NCBI RefSeq assembly: GCF_036014115.1
Contig: NZ_CP107913.1
Location: 8,822,501-8,886,500, forward strand
Source of the DNA: Streptomyces sp. NBC_00448
GTDB taxonomy: Bacteria; Actinomycetota; Actinomycetes; Streptomycetales; Streptomycetaceae
Direction of reading: 5' to 3'
DNA: 64,000 nucleotides
Made by a program: the position numbers and the translations under genes. Under the pieces are notes generated by a model. That model was not told the DNA's origin, searched no databases, and was given only the letters and a program-made list of their open reading frames with translations. Of the stretch, positions 35,577 to 44,359 are shown one piece after another; within the stretch, counting starts at the first letter, position 1; each line of letters begins with the position of its first letter.

Positions 35577-36901
35577 GAGAGTACTCAATCAGCGGGCGTG
35601 GCGCATCGACAATCGCCGCCGACATCGAACGCGCGGTCGGCGCGGGCGCGTTGCGGCCGGGCACCGTCCTGCCGCCGCTGCGCGAACTCGCCCGCGACCT
35701 CGATGTGAACCCCAACACGGTGGCCGCCGCCTACCGGTTGCTGCGCGACCGCGGGGTGATCGAGACGGCGGGCCGCCGCGGCAGCCGGGTGCGGGCCCGC
35801 CCGGCCGTCGCTCCCCGCAAGGCGATCCGGATCGACGTGCCGCCCGGCACCCGCGACCTGTCCACCGGCAACCCCGACCTGGCGCTGCTCCCGCCGCTGG
35901 CCGACGCCCTGGCCGAGGCCGCCGCCCACCACGCCATCGCCCCCGGGCTGTACGGCGGCACCGTCATCGACGCCGACCTCGCCGAACTGGCCCGGGCCGC
36001 CCTGGACGCCGACAGGGTGCCCGCAGGCCCGATCGGCCTCACCTCCGGATCGCTCGACGCCATCGAACGTGTCCTCGCCGCCCACCTGCGCCCCGGCGAC
36101 GCGGTCGCCGTCGAGGACCCCGGGTGGGGCAGCGTGCTCGACCTGGTGCCGGCGATGGGGCTGCGCGCGGTGCCGGTCGCCGTCGACGACGAGGGGCCGG
36201 TCACCGCGGAGGTGGCCCGCGCGCTGGCCGCCGGCGTACGCGCCCTGCTGGTCACCGACCGCGGCCAGAACCCGACCGGCGCGGCCCTGTCCGCGGCCCG
36301 CGCGGCCGAACTGCGCGCCCTGCTCGCCACCCACCCGCACGTCCTGGTGATCGACGACGACCACCTGCACGGTCTCGTGGACCTCCCCCTGCACTGCCTG
36401 TCCGGCGCCACCGACCACTGGGCGCTGGTCCGCTCCACCGCCAAGGCGTACGGCCCGGATCTGCGGCTGGCCGTGTTCACCGGCGACGAGGTCACCGTCG
36501 CCCGGGTGCGCGGCAGGCACCGGCTCGGCGTGGGCTGGGTCAGCCACCTGCTGCAACGGGCGGTGGTGCACCTCTGGCAGCACCACGCCGTGGACCCCGA
36601 GCGCACCGCCCGCTCCTACGCGGTGCGGCGCGAGGCCCTGCTCGGGGCGCTCGACGAGCGCGGCGTCGCCGCCCATGGCCGCTGCGGCCTGAACGCCTGG
36701 GTGCCGGTCGCCGACGAGACCGGCGCGGTCGCCGGGCTGCTCCAGCACGGCTGGGCCGTCGCGCCCGGCGCCCGCTTCCGGGTCAACTCCCCGCCCGGTG
36801 TGCGCATCACCGTCTCCCCGCTCGGCCTCGCCGACATCGACCCGCTCGCCGACACCGTCGCCGCGGTGCTCCGCTCCACGGGTGCGAGCCGCTTCGGCTG
36901 A
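35570..36901 (+). CDS. MocR/PdxR-type regulator (GntR HTH fused to class I aminotransferase)
   Basis: 443 aa. The GntR winged helix spans about 1-80, with LPPLRELARDLDVNPNTVAA then YRLLRDRGVIETAGRRGSRV. The PLP-dependent aminotransferase-like domain (about 95-440) has Lys292 in STAKAYGPDLRLAVF as the PLP-binding position. MocR proteins use PLP as a sensor, and PdxR members control vitamin B6 genes. The divergent PNPOx-family gene supports such a role here. GTG 35570 gives the family N-terminus LGEYSISG; TTG 35564 is also possible. Confidence 0.9.
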   Translation: MLGEYSISGRGASTIAADIERAVGAGALRPGTVLPPLRELARDLDVNPNTVAAAYRLLRDRGVIETAGRRGSRVRARPAVAPRKAIRIDVPPGTRDLSTGNPDLALLPPLADALAEAAAHHAIAPGLYGGTVIDADLAELARAALDADRVPAGPIGLTSGSLDAIERVLAAHLRPGDAVAVEDPGWGSVLDLVPAMGLRAVPVAVDDEGPVTAEVARALAAGVRALLVTDRGQNPTGAALSAARAAELRALLATHPHVLVIDDDHLHGLVDLPLHCLSGATDHWALVRSTAKAYGPDLRLAVFTGDEVTVARVRGRHRLGVGWVSHLLQRAVVHLWQHHAVDPERTARSYAVRREALLGALDERGVAAHGRCGLNAWVPVADETGAVAGLLQHGWAVAPGARFRVNSPPGVRITVSPLGLADIDPLADTVAAVLRSTGASRFG

Positions 36902-37014
36902 GCCCGCTGCCGGCACCCGCCCAGGCCGGCGCGCGCCGGATGAGGGGCGCGGCAACTCCCGGGCGGCCGGGCCACTTCCGGGCCGCCACCCTCAGCTCGC
37001 GGCGGCCGATGTCC

Positions 37015-37989
37015 TCAGCTCGCGGCGGCCGGTGCCAGCAGGTCCGTCGGGTCGGTGTTCGCCCCGCACAGCACCACCGCGATCTTCTCGCCCGGCGTCG
37101 GACGGTAGCCGCGCGAGGGGTCGTCGGTGGGGAGGAGCGCGGCCAGCGCGGTGGCGGCGGCGTGCTCGACCACGATCCGGCGCTCGTCCCACAGCGACCG
37201 GCGGGCGGCGATGATCTGCTCGTCACCGACCAGCACCGACCGGGCGTTGTCCTGCCGCACCGCGGCCAGTGCCCCCTGCCAGGCGCGTCGCGCCCCCAGC
37301 GCGTCCGCGGCGACGGAGTCCACGCTCGCGTCGACCAGTTCTCCCGCCTCCAACGCAGCGTTGAGCGAACGGCAGTTCTCCGGCTCGACGGCGACCGCCC
37401 GCACCCCGTGCTGCCGCGCGGACGCCGACACGCCCGCGAACAGCCCGCCGCCGCCCACCGAGACCACCACCGTGTCCAGGTCCGGTATCAGCGCGTGGAT
37501 CTCCTCCATCAAGGTGCCCGCGCCGGCGCTGACATACGGGTCGGCGTACGCGTGCGCGGCCAGCGCCCCGGACTCCGCGGCGAACTGCTCGCACGCCTCC
37601 AGGGCCTCTGCGTACTGCGTGCCGGCCAGGCGCACCTGCGCGCCGTACTCCCTCAGCCGGGCGATCTTCAGCGCCGGGGCGTTCTGCGGCAGGAACACGG
37701 TGGCGGTCAGCCCCTGCCGGCGGGCCGCCCACGCGCACGCCAGCCCGGCGTTGCCACCACTGGCGATGCAGACGCCGGCCGCGGGCAGGGTGCCCGCGTC
37801 GCGGTGCGCGGCGATGAAGTTCTGCGCGCCGCGCGCCTTGAAGGAGCCGGTGTACTGCATGTATTCGAGGGCGAACCAGACCTGCGGGTCCTGCGGTCCG
37901 CCCGTCGGCGGGACGACGGTGACGGGTCGGACCTGGCCGGCCACCCGGTCGGTGGCCGCCTTGACGTCTCCGTAGCTGATCTCGTGCAC
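37015..37989 (-). CDS. PLP-dependent threonine/serine dehydratase-like enzyme
   Basis: 324 aa, fold type II. Lys51 in TGSFKARGAQNF binds PLP. The Asn loop ASGGNAGLACAWAA and the phosphate-binding VVSVGGGGLFAGV follow. The C-terminal regulatory ACT domain is absent, which fits a catabolic or biosynthetic serine/threonine dehydratase of the short type. GTG 37989 has GGAG 6 nt upstream. It lies 70 nt downstream of the EamA transporter gene on the same strand, so the enzyme and an amino-acid-type exporter may share an operon. Confidence 0.85.
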   Translation of the reverse strand: MHEISYGDVKAATDRVAGQVRPVTVVPPTGGPQDPQVWFALEYMQYTGSFKARGAQNFIAAHRDAGTLPAAGVCIASGGNAGLACAWAARRQGLTATVFLPQNAPALKIARLREYGAQVRLAGTQYAEALEACEQFAAESGALAAHAYADPYVSAGAGTLMEEIHALIPDLDTVVVSVGGGGLFAGVSASARQHGVRAVAVEPENCRSLNAALEAGELVDASVDSVAADALGARRAWQGALAAVRQDNARSVLVGDEQIIAARRSLWDERRIVVEHAAATALAALLPTDDPSRGYRPTPGEKIAVVLCGANTDPTDLLAPAAAS

Positions 37990-38059
37990 GTGGCGCTCCG
38001 TAGCGATAGGGGGAGGCGGCGCGGGCACCGGTCGCGGCCCGCCGCGCCGCACCGACACG

Positions 38060-39073
38060 CTACGCCCGGGCGCCCTTCGGCCGCCGCTGGGTGAGTGCCG
38101 CGCCCACCAGGATCACCGCGGCGCCCACCGGTTCGTTCCAGCTCAGCGACTCGCCGAGGAGCAGCACCCCGGCGGCGGTGGCGACGATCGGTATCAGGTA
38201 CGTGACCATCGACCCGATGGTCGGACCCTTCTCCGCCACCAGTCCGTACTGGACCAGGAACGCCATGCCCGTGCCCAACGCGCCCAGCGCCAGCACCGAC
38301 AGCACCGACTTCGCCGGATACGACGACGGCATCGAGGTGAAGAACGGCGTGACGAGCAGGAGTTGCAGGGTGCCCAGCATCAACTGGCTCGCGGACATCG
38401 CCAGGTTGGAGCTGCCGCTGCCGCTCAGGGTGCGCCGGACATAGGCCCAGCCCACCGCGTAGCTGATCGCCGCGGCCAGCGCCATCATCGTGCCCTTGGG
38501 GTCCTGGCCCGCGAAGCCCTGCCAGGCGCCGAGCACGGTCAGCACACCGGCGAAGCCGAGGCCGACCCCGGCGAACCGCTGCCGCGACGGCCGGTCCTCC
38601 GACAGCGCGACCAGCGAGACCAGCATCGAGAACAGCGGGGTGGCCGCGTTGCATATCCCCGCGAGCATCGACGGGATGGTCTGCTCGGCGGTGGCGAACA
38701 GCGTGAACGGCAGTGAGTTCAGCAGGAAGGCGGCGACGAACAGATGCAGCCAGTTCCGGCGGCCGCGCGGCAGCCGCTCCCGCTTCACCGCGACCGCGGT
38801 GGCCAGGACCGCGGTGCCGAAGACCATCCGGCCGAGGGTGACCTGGAGCGGCGCGAACGCTTCGTTGCCCACCTTCATGAACAGGAAGCTGAAGCCCCAC
38901 ACCAGGCCCAGCGCGGCGAAGCGGACCCGCCAGTCCAGCAGCCGCAGCAGCCCCTGCGACGGTGATCCGGAGGCGGGCGCCGGGACGGCCGCGACGGACA
39001 CCTGGACGGGTGGCTCGACAGGCGGCTCGACGGGCGGCTCAACGGCCGTGCCGCGGACGGCGGAAGTCTTCAT
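38060..39073 (-). CDS. EamA (DMT superfamily) transporter
   Basis: 337 aa. A Pro/Val-rich N-terminus with PPVEPPVEPPV repeats (about residues 12-24) precedes ten predicted helices in two EamA repeats (about 50-185 and 195-325), ending LGESLSWNEPVGAAVILVGA. ATG 39073. Divergent from the LysR gene at 39146; the 72-bp gap holds two direct repeats likely bound by the regulator. Together with the dehydratase downstream this suggests export or turnover of an amino acid. Substrate unknown. Confidence 0.87.
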   Translation of the reverse strand: MKTSAVRGTAVEPPVEPPVEPPVQVSVAAVPAPASGSPSQGLLRLLDWRVRFAALGLVWGFSFLFMKVGNEAFAPLQVTLGRMVFGTAVLATAVAVKRERLPRGRRNWLHLFVAAFLLNSLPFTLFATAEQTIPSMLAGICNAATPLFSMLVSLVALSEDRPSRQRFAGVGLGFAGVLTVLGAWQGFAGQDPKGTMMALAAAISYAVGWAYVRRTLSGSGSSNLAMSASQLMLGTLQLLLVTPFFTSMPSSYPAKSVLSVLALGALGTGMAFLVQYGLVAEKGPTIGSMVTYLIPIVATAAGVLLLGESLSWNEPVGAAVILVGAALTQRRPKGARA

Positions 39074-39093
39074 GAGTCCACGATGACGGCTGC

Positions 39094-39137
39094 GACGTCG
39101 TAGAACAAGCGAGAATTTCTGCACAGACGACGTAGAA
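39094..39137. promoter_or_regulatory. Direct repeats in the LysR/EamA intergenic region
   Basis: GACGTCGTAGAA (39094-39105) and GACGACGTAGAA (39126-39137) are 32 bp apart (start to start), close to three helical turns. They are candidate LysR-binding sites for the divergent pair. Confidence 0.45.
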
Positions 39138-39145
39138 TCACTTAC

Positions 39146-40060
39146 ATGTTGTCACTCGAACGGCTCCGCATCCTGCACGCCATCGACACGTACGGCTCGG
39201 TGAGCGCCGCCGCCGAGGTGCTGAACGTGACGACCTCCGCGGTGTCGCAGCAGATGGCGAAGCTGGAGCGGGAGACCGGCCAGCCGCTCCTCGGCAAGAA
39301 CGGCCGGGGGGTGCGGCTCACCGACGCCGGACGCCTGCTGTCCGGGCACGCCGAGCGGATACTGTCCCTGGTCGAGCTCGCCCACTCCGACCTGGAGGCG
39401 CACCGAGGCGTCGCGGTCGGAGAACTGCGCGCCGGGGCGTTCCCGACCGCGGTGCGCGGACTGTTCCCCGCCGCGCTCGCCGACCTGCGCGCCGCGTACC
39501 CGCAACTGCGCACCGTCGTCCACGAGTTGGAACCCCAGGAGTCGCTGGCCCGGCTCGGCCGCGGCGACGTCGACCTCGCGGTCGTGCTCGACTGGTACAA
39601 CAAGCCGCTGTCGCTGCCCGGCGGGCTCGCCAAGGCCCCGCTCTTCGACGACATCGTGGACGCCGCGCTGCCGCTGGGGCACCGGCTGGAGGGCCGCACC
39701 GAGATCGAGCTGGACGAACTCGCCGACGACGACTGGATCGCCTGGCCGGACGGCGGCTTCTGCCACGAGTGGCTGCTGTTCACGCTGCGAGGCAAGGGCA
39801 TCGAGCCGCGCGTCGCCCACCACGCCGAGGAGCACGCCACCGTGCTGGCGCTGGTCGCGGCCGGGCTCGGCGTCGCGGTGATGCCCCGGCTGGGCCGCGA
39901 CCCGATGCCGCCGGGCGTGCGCATCATGCCCGTCCGCCACACCATGCAGCGCCACGTCTACGCGGTCTGGCGCGAGGACGCCGACCGCCGCCCGGCGATC
40001 CGCGCCGCCGTCGACGCCCTGCGCGCGTCCGCGAACGCCTACCAGCCGCCCGCCTCCTGA
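39146..40060 (+). CDS. LysR-family transcriptional regulator
   Basis: 304 aa. The N-terminal helix-turn-helix is at 4-62 (LERLRILHAIDTYGSVSAAA, then VTTSAVSQQMAKLERETGQP). The substrate-binding domain (about 90-300) includes ELRAGAFPTAVRGL and LVAAGLGVAVMPRLG. ATG 39146 starts at the family N-terminus. It is divergent from the EamA transporter and probably controls that gene and itself through the direct repeats in the gap. The effector is not known. Confidence 0.92.
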   Translation: MLSLERLRILHAIDTYGSVSAAAEVLNVTTSAVSQQMAKLERETGQPLLGKNGRGVRLTDAGRLLSGHAERILSLVELAHSDLEAHRGVAVGELRAGAFPTAVRGLFPAALADLRAAYPQLRTVVHELEPQESLARLGRGDVDLAVVLDWYNKPLSLPGGLAKAPLFDDIVDAALPLGHRLEGRTEIELDELADDDWIAWPDGGFCHEWLLFTLRGKGIEPRVAHHAEEHATVLALVAAGLGVAVMPRLGRDPMPPGVRIMPVRHTMQRHVYAVWREDADRRPAIRAAVDALRASANAYQPPAS

Positions 40061-40150
40061 CCACGGCGAACCGCCCGGCGGGCGGGGGAGAAGGGGCGCG
40101 AAGGGCGCGGAGGCGCGACGGAACGGAAGGAGCACAAGGGCCGGAAGGGG

Positions 40151-40190
40151 CCGGTCCGGGTTCGGGGCCCGCCCCGAGAACCCGGACCGG
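40151..40190. terminator. Bidirectional terminator between LysR and Rieske genes
   Basis: 13-bp stem (40151-40163 with 40178-40190), extended inwards by GGGG/CCCC after a 2-nt bulge. It separates two convergent genes. Confidence 0.7.
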
Positions 40191-40200
40191 CGTGCGGGGA

Positions 40201-40698
40201 TCAGGCGAGCGTGACCTCGTCGCCCGACACGGTGACGTTCTTCGCGGGGAGCGCCGTCGTGGCCGGGCCCTTGGCCACGGAGCCGTCGGCGACATGGAAG
40301 GCGCTGCCGTGGCACGGGCAGATGATCTGGCCGTCGGACACCTTGGCGACCGTGCAGCCCTGGTGCGTGCACACCGCCGAGAAGGCCTTGAACTGCCCGC
40401 TGCTCGGCTGGGTGACCACGACCTTCTGGGCGGCGAAGATCTTGCCGCCGCCGACCGGGATCTCCGAGGTCTTGGCGAGCGGGGTGCCGCCTCCCCCGCC
40501 CCCGGCGGCCGGGGAGCTGGAGCCGGCGCCACCGGACGGCGCCGGCGAGGCGGACGAGCTGCCGGCGGCGTCGTCGGAGGAGTGCGAGGAGGAGCCGGAA
40601 CCGCAGGCGGTCAGAACGGCGGCGAGGCCCACGCCACCGGCCGCCGCGACAACGCCGCGGCGGGTCGGTGACTCGGGGATTCCGGAGCTTTCTGCCAT
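40201..40698 (-). CDS. Rieske [2Fe-2S] lipoprotein, Tat-exported
   Basis: 165 aa. The N-terminus has a twin-arginine motif (TRRGVVAAAGG, residues about 12-22), a hydrophobic stretch, and a lipobox LTAC with Cys32. It should therefore be exported folded and anchored to the outer face of the membrane. A Ser/Gly-rich linker (33-72) precedes the Rieske domain (about 75-165), with cluster ligands in CTHQGC and CPCHGSAF. Such single-domain ferredoxins pass electrons to unknown partners. No oxygenase or cytochrome gene is adjacent. ATG 40698. Confidence 0.92.
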   Translation of the reverse strand: MAESSGIPESPTRRGVVAAAGGVGLAAVLTACGSGSSSHSSDDAAGSSSASPAPSGGAGSSSPAAGGGGGGTPLAKTSEIPVGGGKIFAAQKVVVTQPSSGQFKAFSAVCTHQGCTVAKVSDGQIICPCHGSAFHVADGSVAKGPATTALPAKNVTVSGDEVTLA

Positions 40699-40776
40699 GA
40701 GGTTGCATCCTGTTCGTGGATCGGACCGGACGGCGGGGCCCTCGCCGGCCGGCAGCGTGCTGTCACGCGTACCCGT

Positions 40777-42882
40777 TCATACGGACGGCCGCGGCGCGGT
40801 GTTCAACGCGTCGCGGAGGAATCTCAACTGGTGTCGCAGCAGCCCCTCCACCATCACCGGATCGCTCGGTCCGTGCGTCGCGTGCGACAGCGGCAGCACC
40901 TGGTGGTAGCGGCCCGCGGCCAGCAGCGCCGCCGACAGCCGCAGCGTGTGCGCGGCCACCACGTTGTCGTCGGCGAGGCCGTGCACCAGCAGCAGCGGCC
41001 GCTCCAGCGCGGCCGCCGACCCGATCGGCGAGGAGCGGTCGTACGCCTCCGGGTCCTCGTCGGGGTGGCCGAGGAACCGCTCGCGCCAGTGCGTGTCGTA
41101 CAGCCGCTGGTCGCTGGGGCCCGCGCCGCTGATCGCCGCGTGGAAGACGTCCGGGCGGCGCAGTACCGCCATGGCCGCCAGGGTGCCGCCGAAGCTCCAG
41201 CCGCGGATCGCCACCCGGCCCAGGTCGAGGTCGGGGCAGTGCGCGGCGGCCGCGTGCAGCGCGGTCACCTGGTCCTCGACGGGCGCGCTCATGGTGTCCT
41301 TGTGGACGGTCTTCTCCCACCGCGGGCCGCGCCCCGGGGTGCCGCGCCCGTCGGCGACCACCACCGCGAAGCCCTCCTCCGCGAACCACTGCGCCTCGGC
41401 CAGCGGCCAGGTCGCCGCCCGCATCACCAGCTGGAGCGCCGGCCCTCCGTAGGGCGCGAGCAGCACCGGCAGCGGGCCCGAGCCGGGCCGGTGCCAGGAC
41501 GGCAGCAGCAGCGCGGTGCGGATGTCGTGCTCGCCGGCCCGCAGCCAGGTCACCCGCGGGGTCACCACCGGCGTGGCTCCCAGGGACGGCACCCGCAACT
41601 CGCCGTCGGGCCGCAGCAGCCGGATGTCGCGGCCCTCTTCGGTCAGCGACGACAGCAGCAGCGTGTCCCCGGCCCGCTGCCCGGTGTGCACCCCGGGGCC
41701 CTCGCTGAGCGGCGCCGCACCGCCGTCCGGGTGGTAGGTCCACAGCTGCTCCTCGGTCGGCTCCCTGGACGCCGCGAACAGCACCGACTCGCCGTCCACG
41801 GACAGCACTTCGCGGATCTGCACGCCCTCCGGGGTGACCGGCTCGCCGCCGACGGTCAGGTGGCGGGTCTCGCCCGCGTCCGCGGTGTGCACCAGGGCTC
41901 CGGACGCGGTGCGTGCGGGCGTGCCGGGCACCAACTCCACCCACGCCGGGTCGCGTTGCTCGTGCAGCAGCCGGGTCGCGCCTGTCGCCGGATCGGCCGC
42001 CAGCACCCGTACGGTCCGCTGGTCGCGGCTCTGCACGCTCAGCAGCGGGCCGTGCGCGTCCCAGCCGGCGGTCGCCAGGTACTCGTAGCCGGCCCGGTCC
42101 CAATCGACCTCCGTACGCTCGCCGGTGCCGTCCGCGGCCAGGAGGTGCAGCGACACGTCGGCGTTCGCGGTGCCGGCCGCCGGGTAGGCCATCTCGCGCG
42201 GGTGGTGCTCCGGGTCCACCTGGTCGGCGATCCACCAGCGTGCCACCGGTGTGTTGTCCACCCGCGCGACCAGCAGCCGGCTGCCGTCGGGGGACCACCA
42301 GTAGCCGCGGTGCCGGTGCATCGACTCGGCCGCCACGTGCTCGGCCAGCCCGTACGTCACCTCGCCGCTCTCCGGCTCGGCGAGCGCCAGGTCCGCGCCG
42401 CTTGCCAGGTCCAGGACGTGCAGGGCGCCGTCGGTGACGTAGGCGACCCGGCGGCGGGTCGGGTCGGGCCGCGGGTCCACCACGGGACCTGCGGTGGCGA
42501 GCGGGCGAGGCGGCCGGGCGCCGGCCGGATCGGCGGTCCACAGCGCGCCGTCGAGCGCGAACACGATGAGGCGTACGGCCGCGTCGGTCGTGTAGCCGAC
42601 GATCCCGGTGGCGCGCTCGCGGGCCCGCTCGCGCCGGATCAGCTCGGCCTGCGGCACCTCGGCGGCCGTCTCCGCGAGCGCGGCCGGGTCGGCGAGCAGG
42701 TGCTCGCCGTCGGCGTCCAGCCGCCACAGGCGGCCGACGCGGTCCTCGGGGCCGCGGGTGCGTACGTACAGCACCGACGAGCCGTCGGGGGAGAGGGTGA
42801 AGCTCCGGGGGACGCCCAGCGAGAAGCGCTGGGTGCGGGCGAACTGGCCTGGGAAGTCGCGATGATCGGTGATCTTGTCCAT
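40777..42882 (-). CDS. S9 family prolyl oligopeptidase (DPP IV-like)
   Basis: 701 aa cytoplasmic serine peptidase. The N-terminal beta-propeller (about 20-470) is followed by the alpha/beta hydrolase (about 480-690). The catalytic triad is Ser563 in GWSFGG, Asp638 or 639 in HGLADDNV, and His670 in THGPSD. The DPP IV-type double-Glu loop region is less clear. No signal peptide, so it acts on internal peptides, often after proline. ATG 42882 has GGGGAGGAGA upstream. It is divergent from the HipA-like gene, separated by 32 bp. Confidence 0.92.
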   Translation of the reverse strand: MDKITDHRDFPGQFARTQRFSLGVPRSFTLSPDGSSVLYVRTRGPEDRVGRLWRLDADGEHLLADPAALAETAAEVPQAELIRRERARERATGIVGYTTDAAVRLIVFALDGALWTADPAGARPPRPLATAGPVVDPRPDPTRRRVAYVTDGALHVLDLASGADLALAEPESGEVTYGLAEHVAAESMHRHRGYWWSPDGSRLLVARVDNTPVARWWIADQVDPEHHPREMAYPAAGTANADVSLHLLAADGTGERTEVDWDRAGYEYLATAGWDAHGPLLSVQSRDQRTVRVLAADPATGATRLLHEQRDPAWVELVPGTPARTASGALVHTADAGETRHLTVGGEPVTPEGVQIREVLSVDGESVLFAASREPTEEQLWTYHPDGGAAPLSEGPGVHTGQRAGDTLLLSSLTEEGRDIRLLRPDGELRVPSLGATPVVTPRVTWLRAGEHDIRTALLLPSWHRPGSGPLPVLLAPYGGPALQLVMRAATWPLAEAQWFAEEGFAVVVADGRGTPGRGPRWEKTVHKDTMSAPVEDQVTALHAAAAHCPDLDLGRVAIRGWSFGGTLAAMAVLRRPDVFHAAISGAGPSDQRLYDTHWRERFLGHPDEDPEAYDRSSPIGSAAALERPLLLVHGLADDNVVAAHTLRLSAALLAAGRYHQVLPLSHATHGPSDPVMVEGLLRHQLRFLRDALNTAPRPSV

Positions 42883-42902
42883 AAGGGCAGTCTCCTCCCC
42901 GC

Positions 42903-42915
42903 TAACCTGGGGGGA
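42903..42915 (+). promoter_or_regulatory. -10 element of a probable leaderless transcript
   Basis: TAACCT at 42903-42908 ends 6 nt before ATG 42915 with only a G run between, so the message of the HipA-like gene probably starts at or near its ATG. Confidence 0.5.
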
Positions 42916-43733
42916 TGTTGAGAGAAGTGACCGGCATCCGCTACGTCACGCCGCTGCGTGAGGGCGGTTCCGTGCCGGGCGTGGTCGAGGCGGACGACCT
43001 CGGTACCTACGTCGTGAAGTTCAGCGGCGCGGCCCAGGGGCGCAAGGCGCTGGTCGCCGAGGTGATCGCGGGCGAACTCGGCCGTCGACTGGGCCTGCGG
43101 GTGCCCGAGTTGGTGCGGTTCGACTTCGATCCGGTGATCGGACTCGGGGAGCCCGACGAGGAGATCCAGGACCTGCTCAAAGCGAGCGGCGGTCTCAACC
43201 TCGGAATGGACTTCCTGCCCGGCTCGCTCGGCTTCGATCCTCTGGTGTTCACCATGGAGCCCGAAGAGGCCAGCCGCATCGTCTGGTTCGACGCGCTCAT
43301 CGCCAACGTCGACCGATCGTGGCGTAATCCTAACATGCTGGTCTGGCACCGGGACGTGTGGCTGATCGACCACGGCGCCTCGCTCATCTGGCACCACAAC
43401 TGGAAGTCGGCGCCCGCCGCGTCCGCCAAGCCGTACGACGCGACCGACCACGCGCTGTCCCGCTTCTCGCCCGAACCCGCGGCCGTCGCAACCGAGTTGG
43501 CCGCGCAGGTGACGGAGTCGCTGCTCACCGAGGTGACCGGCCTGGTGCCCGACGAGTGGCTGCTCGACGAGCCCGGCTTCGACTCGCCCGACGACGTGCG
43601 CGCCGCCTACCGCGAACTGCTGGGCGCCCGCGCCGTCGACGTCCACGAACGCATCACCACCGGTCGCGTCCAGGCGAAGCAACCGCCGCCGGAGTGGCTG
43701 CGCACCTGGGTCGAGGGGAAGAACGCGGAATGA
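42915..43733 (+). CDS. HipA-like kinase
   Basis: 272 aa, shorter than E. coli HipA (about 440). The C-terminal kinase lobe features remain. ALIANVDRSWRNPNMLVW carries the catalytic-loop Asp133 and the Asn-Pro-Asn motif, and WLIDHGASLIW carries the metal-binding Asp152. Near the N-terminus are VVKFSGAAQGRKAL (Lys, ATP binding) and EVIAGELGRRLGLRVPEL. No HipB-type antitoxin is adjacent. The stop overlaps the DUF3037 start as ATGA, so the pair is co-translated. The pairing of this family with DUF3037 recurs in bacteria but has no established function that I know. Confidence 0.85.
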   Translation: MLREVTGIRYVTPLREGGSVPGVVEADDLGTYVVKFSGAAQGRKALVAEVIAGELGRRLGLRVPELVRFDFDPVIGLGEPDEEIQDLLKASGGLNLGMDFLPGSLGFDPLVFTMEPEEASRIVWFDALIANVDRSWRNPNMLVWHRDVWLIDHGASLIWHHNWKSAPAASAKPYDATDHALSRFSPEPAAVATELAAQVTESLLTEVTGLVPDEWLLDEPGFDSPDDVRAAYRELLGARAVDVHERITTGRVQAKQPPPEWLRTWVEGKNAE

Positions 43734-44113
43734 GCGGGCGGGACGTCTTCGAGTACGCACTGGTGCGGGTGATGCCGCGGATCGAGCGCGGCGAGCTGAT
43801 CAACGCCGGGGTGCTGGTGTACTGCCGCGCGCAGTCCTACGTCGGGGCCCGGGTGCACCTGGATGTCGCGCGGCTGCGCTGCCTCGACCCCGAGGTCGAT
43901 GTGGACGGCGTGGCCGCCGCTCTGCGTGGGTACCAGGGGATCTGCGAAGGGGGCGATTCCGCCGGGCAGGCGGCCGGGGACGACCCCGGGCGCCGCTTCC
44001 GCTGGCTCACGGCTCCGCGCAGCACGATCGTCCAGCCCGGGCCGATCCACACCGGGCTCACGCCCGACGCCCGCAAGGAGGCCGACCGCCTCCTCGACCT
44101 CCTGGTGCGGTGA
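43730..44113 (+). CDS. DUF3037 family protein
   Basis: 127 aa, close to the family's length. It starts SGRDVFEYALVRVMPRIERG and has ELINAGVLVYCRAQSYVGAR and RCLDPEVDVDGV. The C-terminus keeps RFRWLTAPRSTIVQPGPIHT and ARKEADRLLDLLV. ATG 43730 overlaps the stop of the HipA-like gene by 4 bp, which makes a stoichiometric pair likely. Whether it is a substrate, partner or antidote of the kinase is not known. Confidence 0.85.
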   Translation: MSGRDVFEYALVRVMPRIERGELINAGVLVYCRAQSYVGARVHLDVARLRCLDPEVDVDGVAAALRGYQGICEGGDSAGQAAGDDPGRRFRWLTAPRSTIVQPGPIHTGLTPDARKEADRLLDLLVR

Positions 44114-44117
44114 CCCT

Positions 44118-44256
44118 CCTTTCGCGGAAGGAGCCGCACATACCCAGGGGCGCTGGGGGCACCTCCCGGCGAAGCCAGGGGGAGAACCGCGCGACAAGCC
44201 ATCCACTCACAGGTGGTCCCTGAACCGACAGGACGGGGCACCCCGGGGGGGTCCTG
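44118..44256. repeat. Dispersed intergenic repeat, copy A
   Basis: From CCTTTCGCGGAAGGAGCCGC to the GGGGCACCCC block. It shares most of its length with 51175-51305 and, in reverse complement, with 51050-51166. Two internal hairpins are visible (GGCGCTGGGGGC.. CTCCC.. and GGTGGTCCC..GGGGCACC). Carries no gene. Confidence 0.7.
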
Positions 44257-44359
44257 TTGACAGCACCATGCGGCGCTCCTACGGTTCGGGGCGGGACCTA
44301 CTAAGCGGTCGCTCATGTCGGGGCGGGCGCGTCATCGGGCCGAGGCTGAGGAGACGAAG

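Noticed and set aside
42915..43733. HipA-like gene as a truncated pseudogene
   Set aside because: It is short for HipA but keeps the catalytic and metal-binding aspartates and is coupled to an intact partner, so a genuine short subfamily is more likely.
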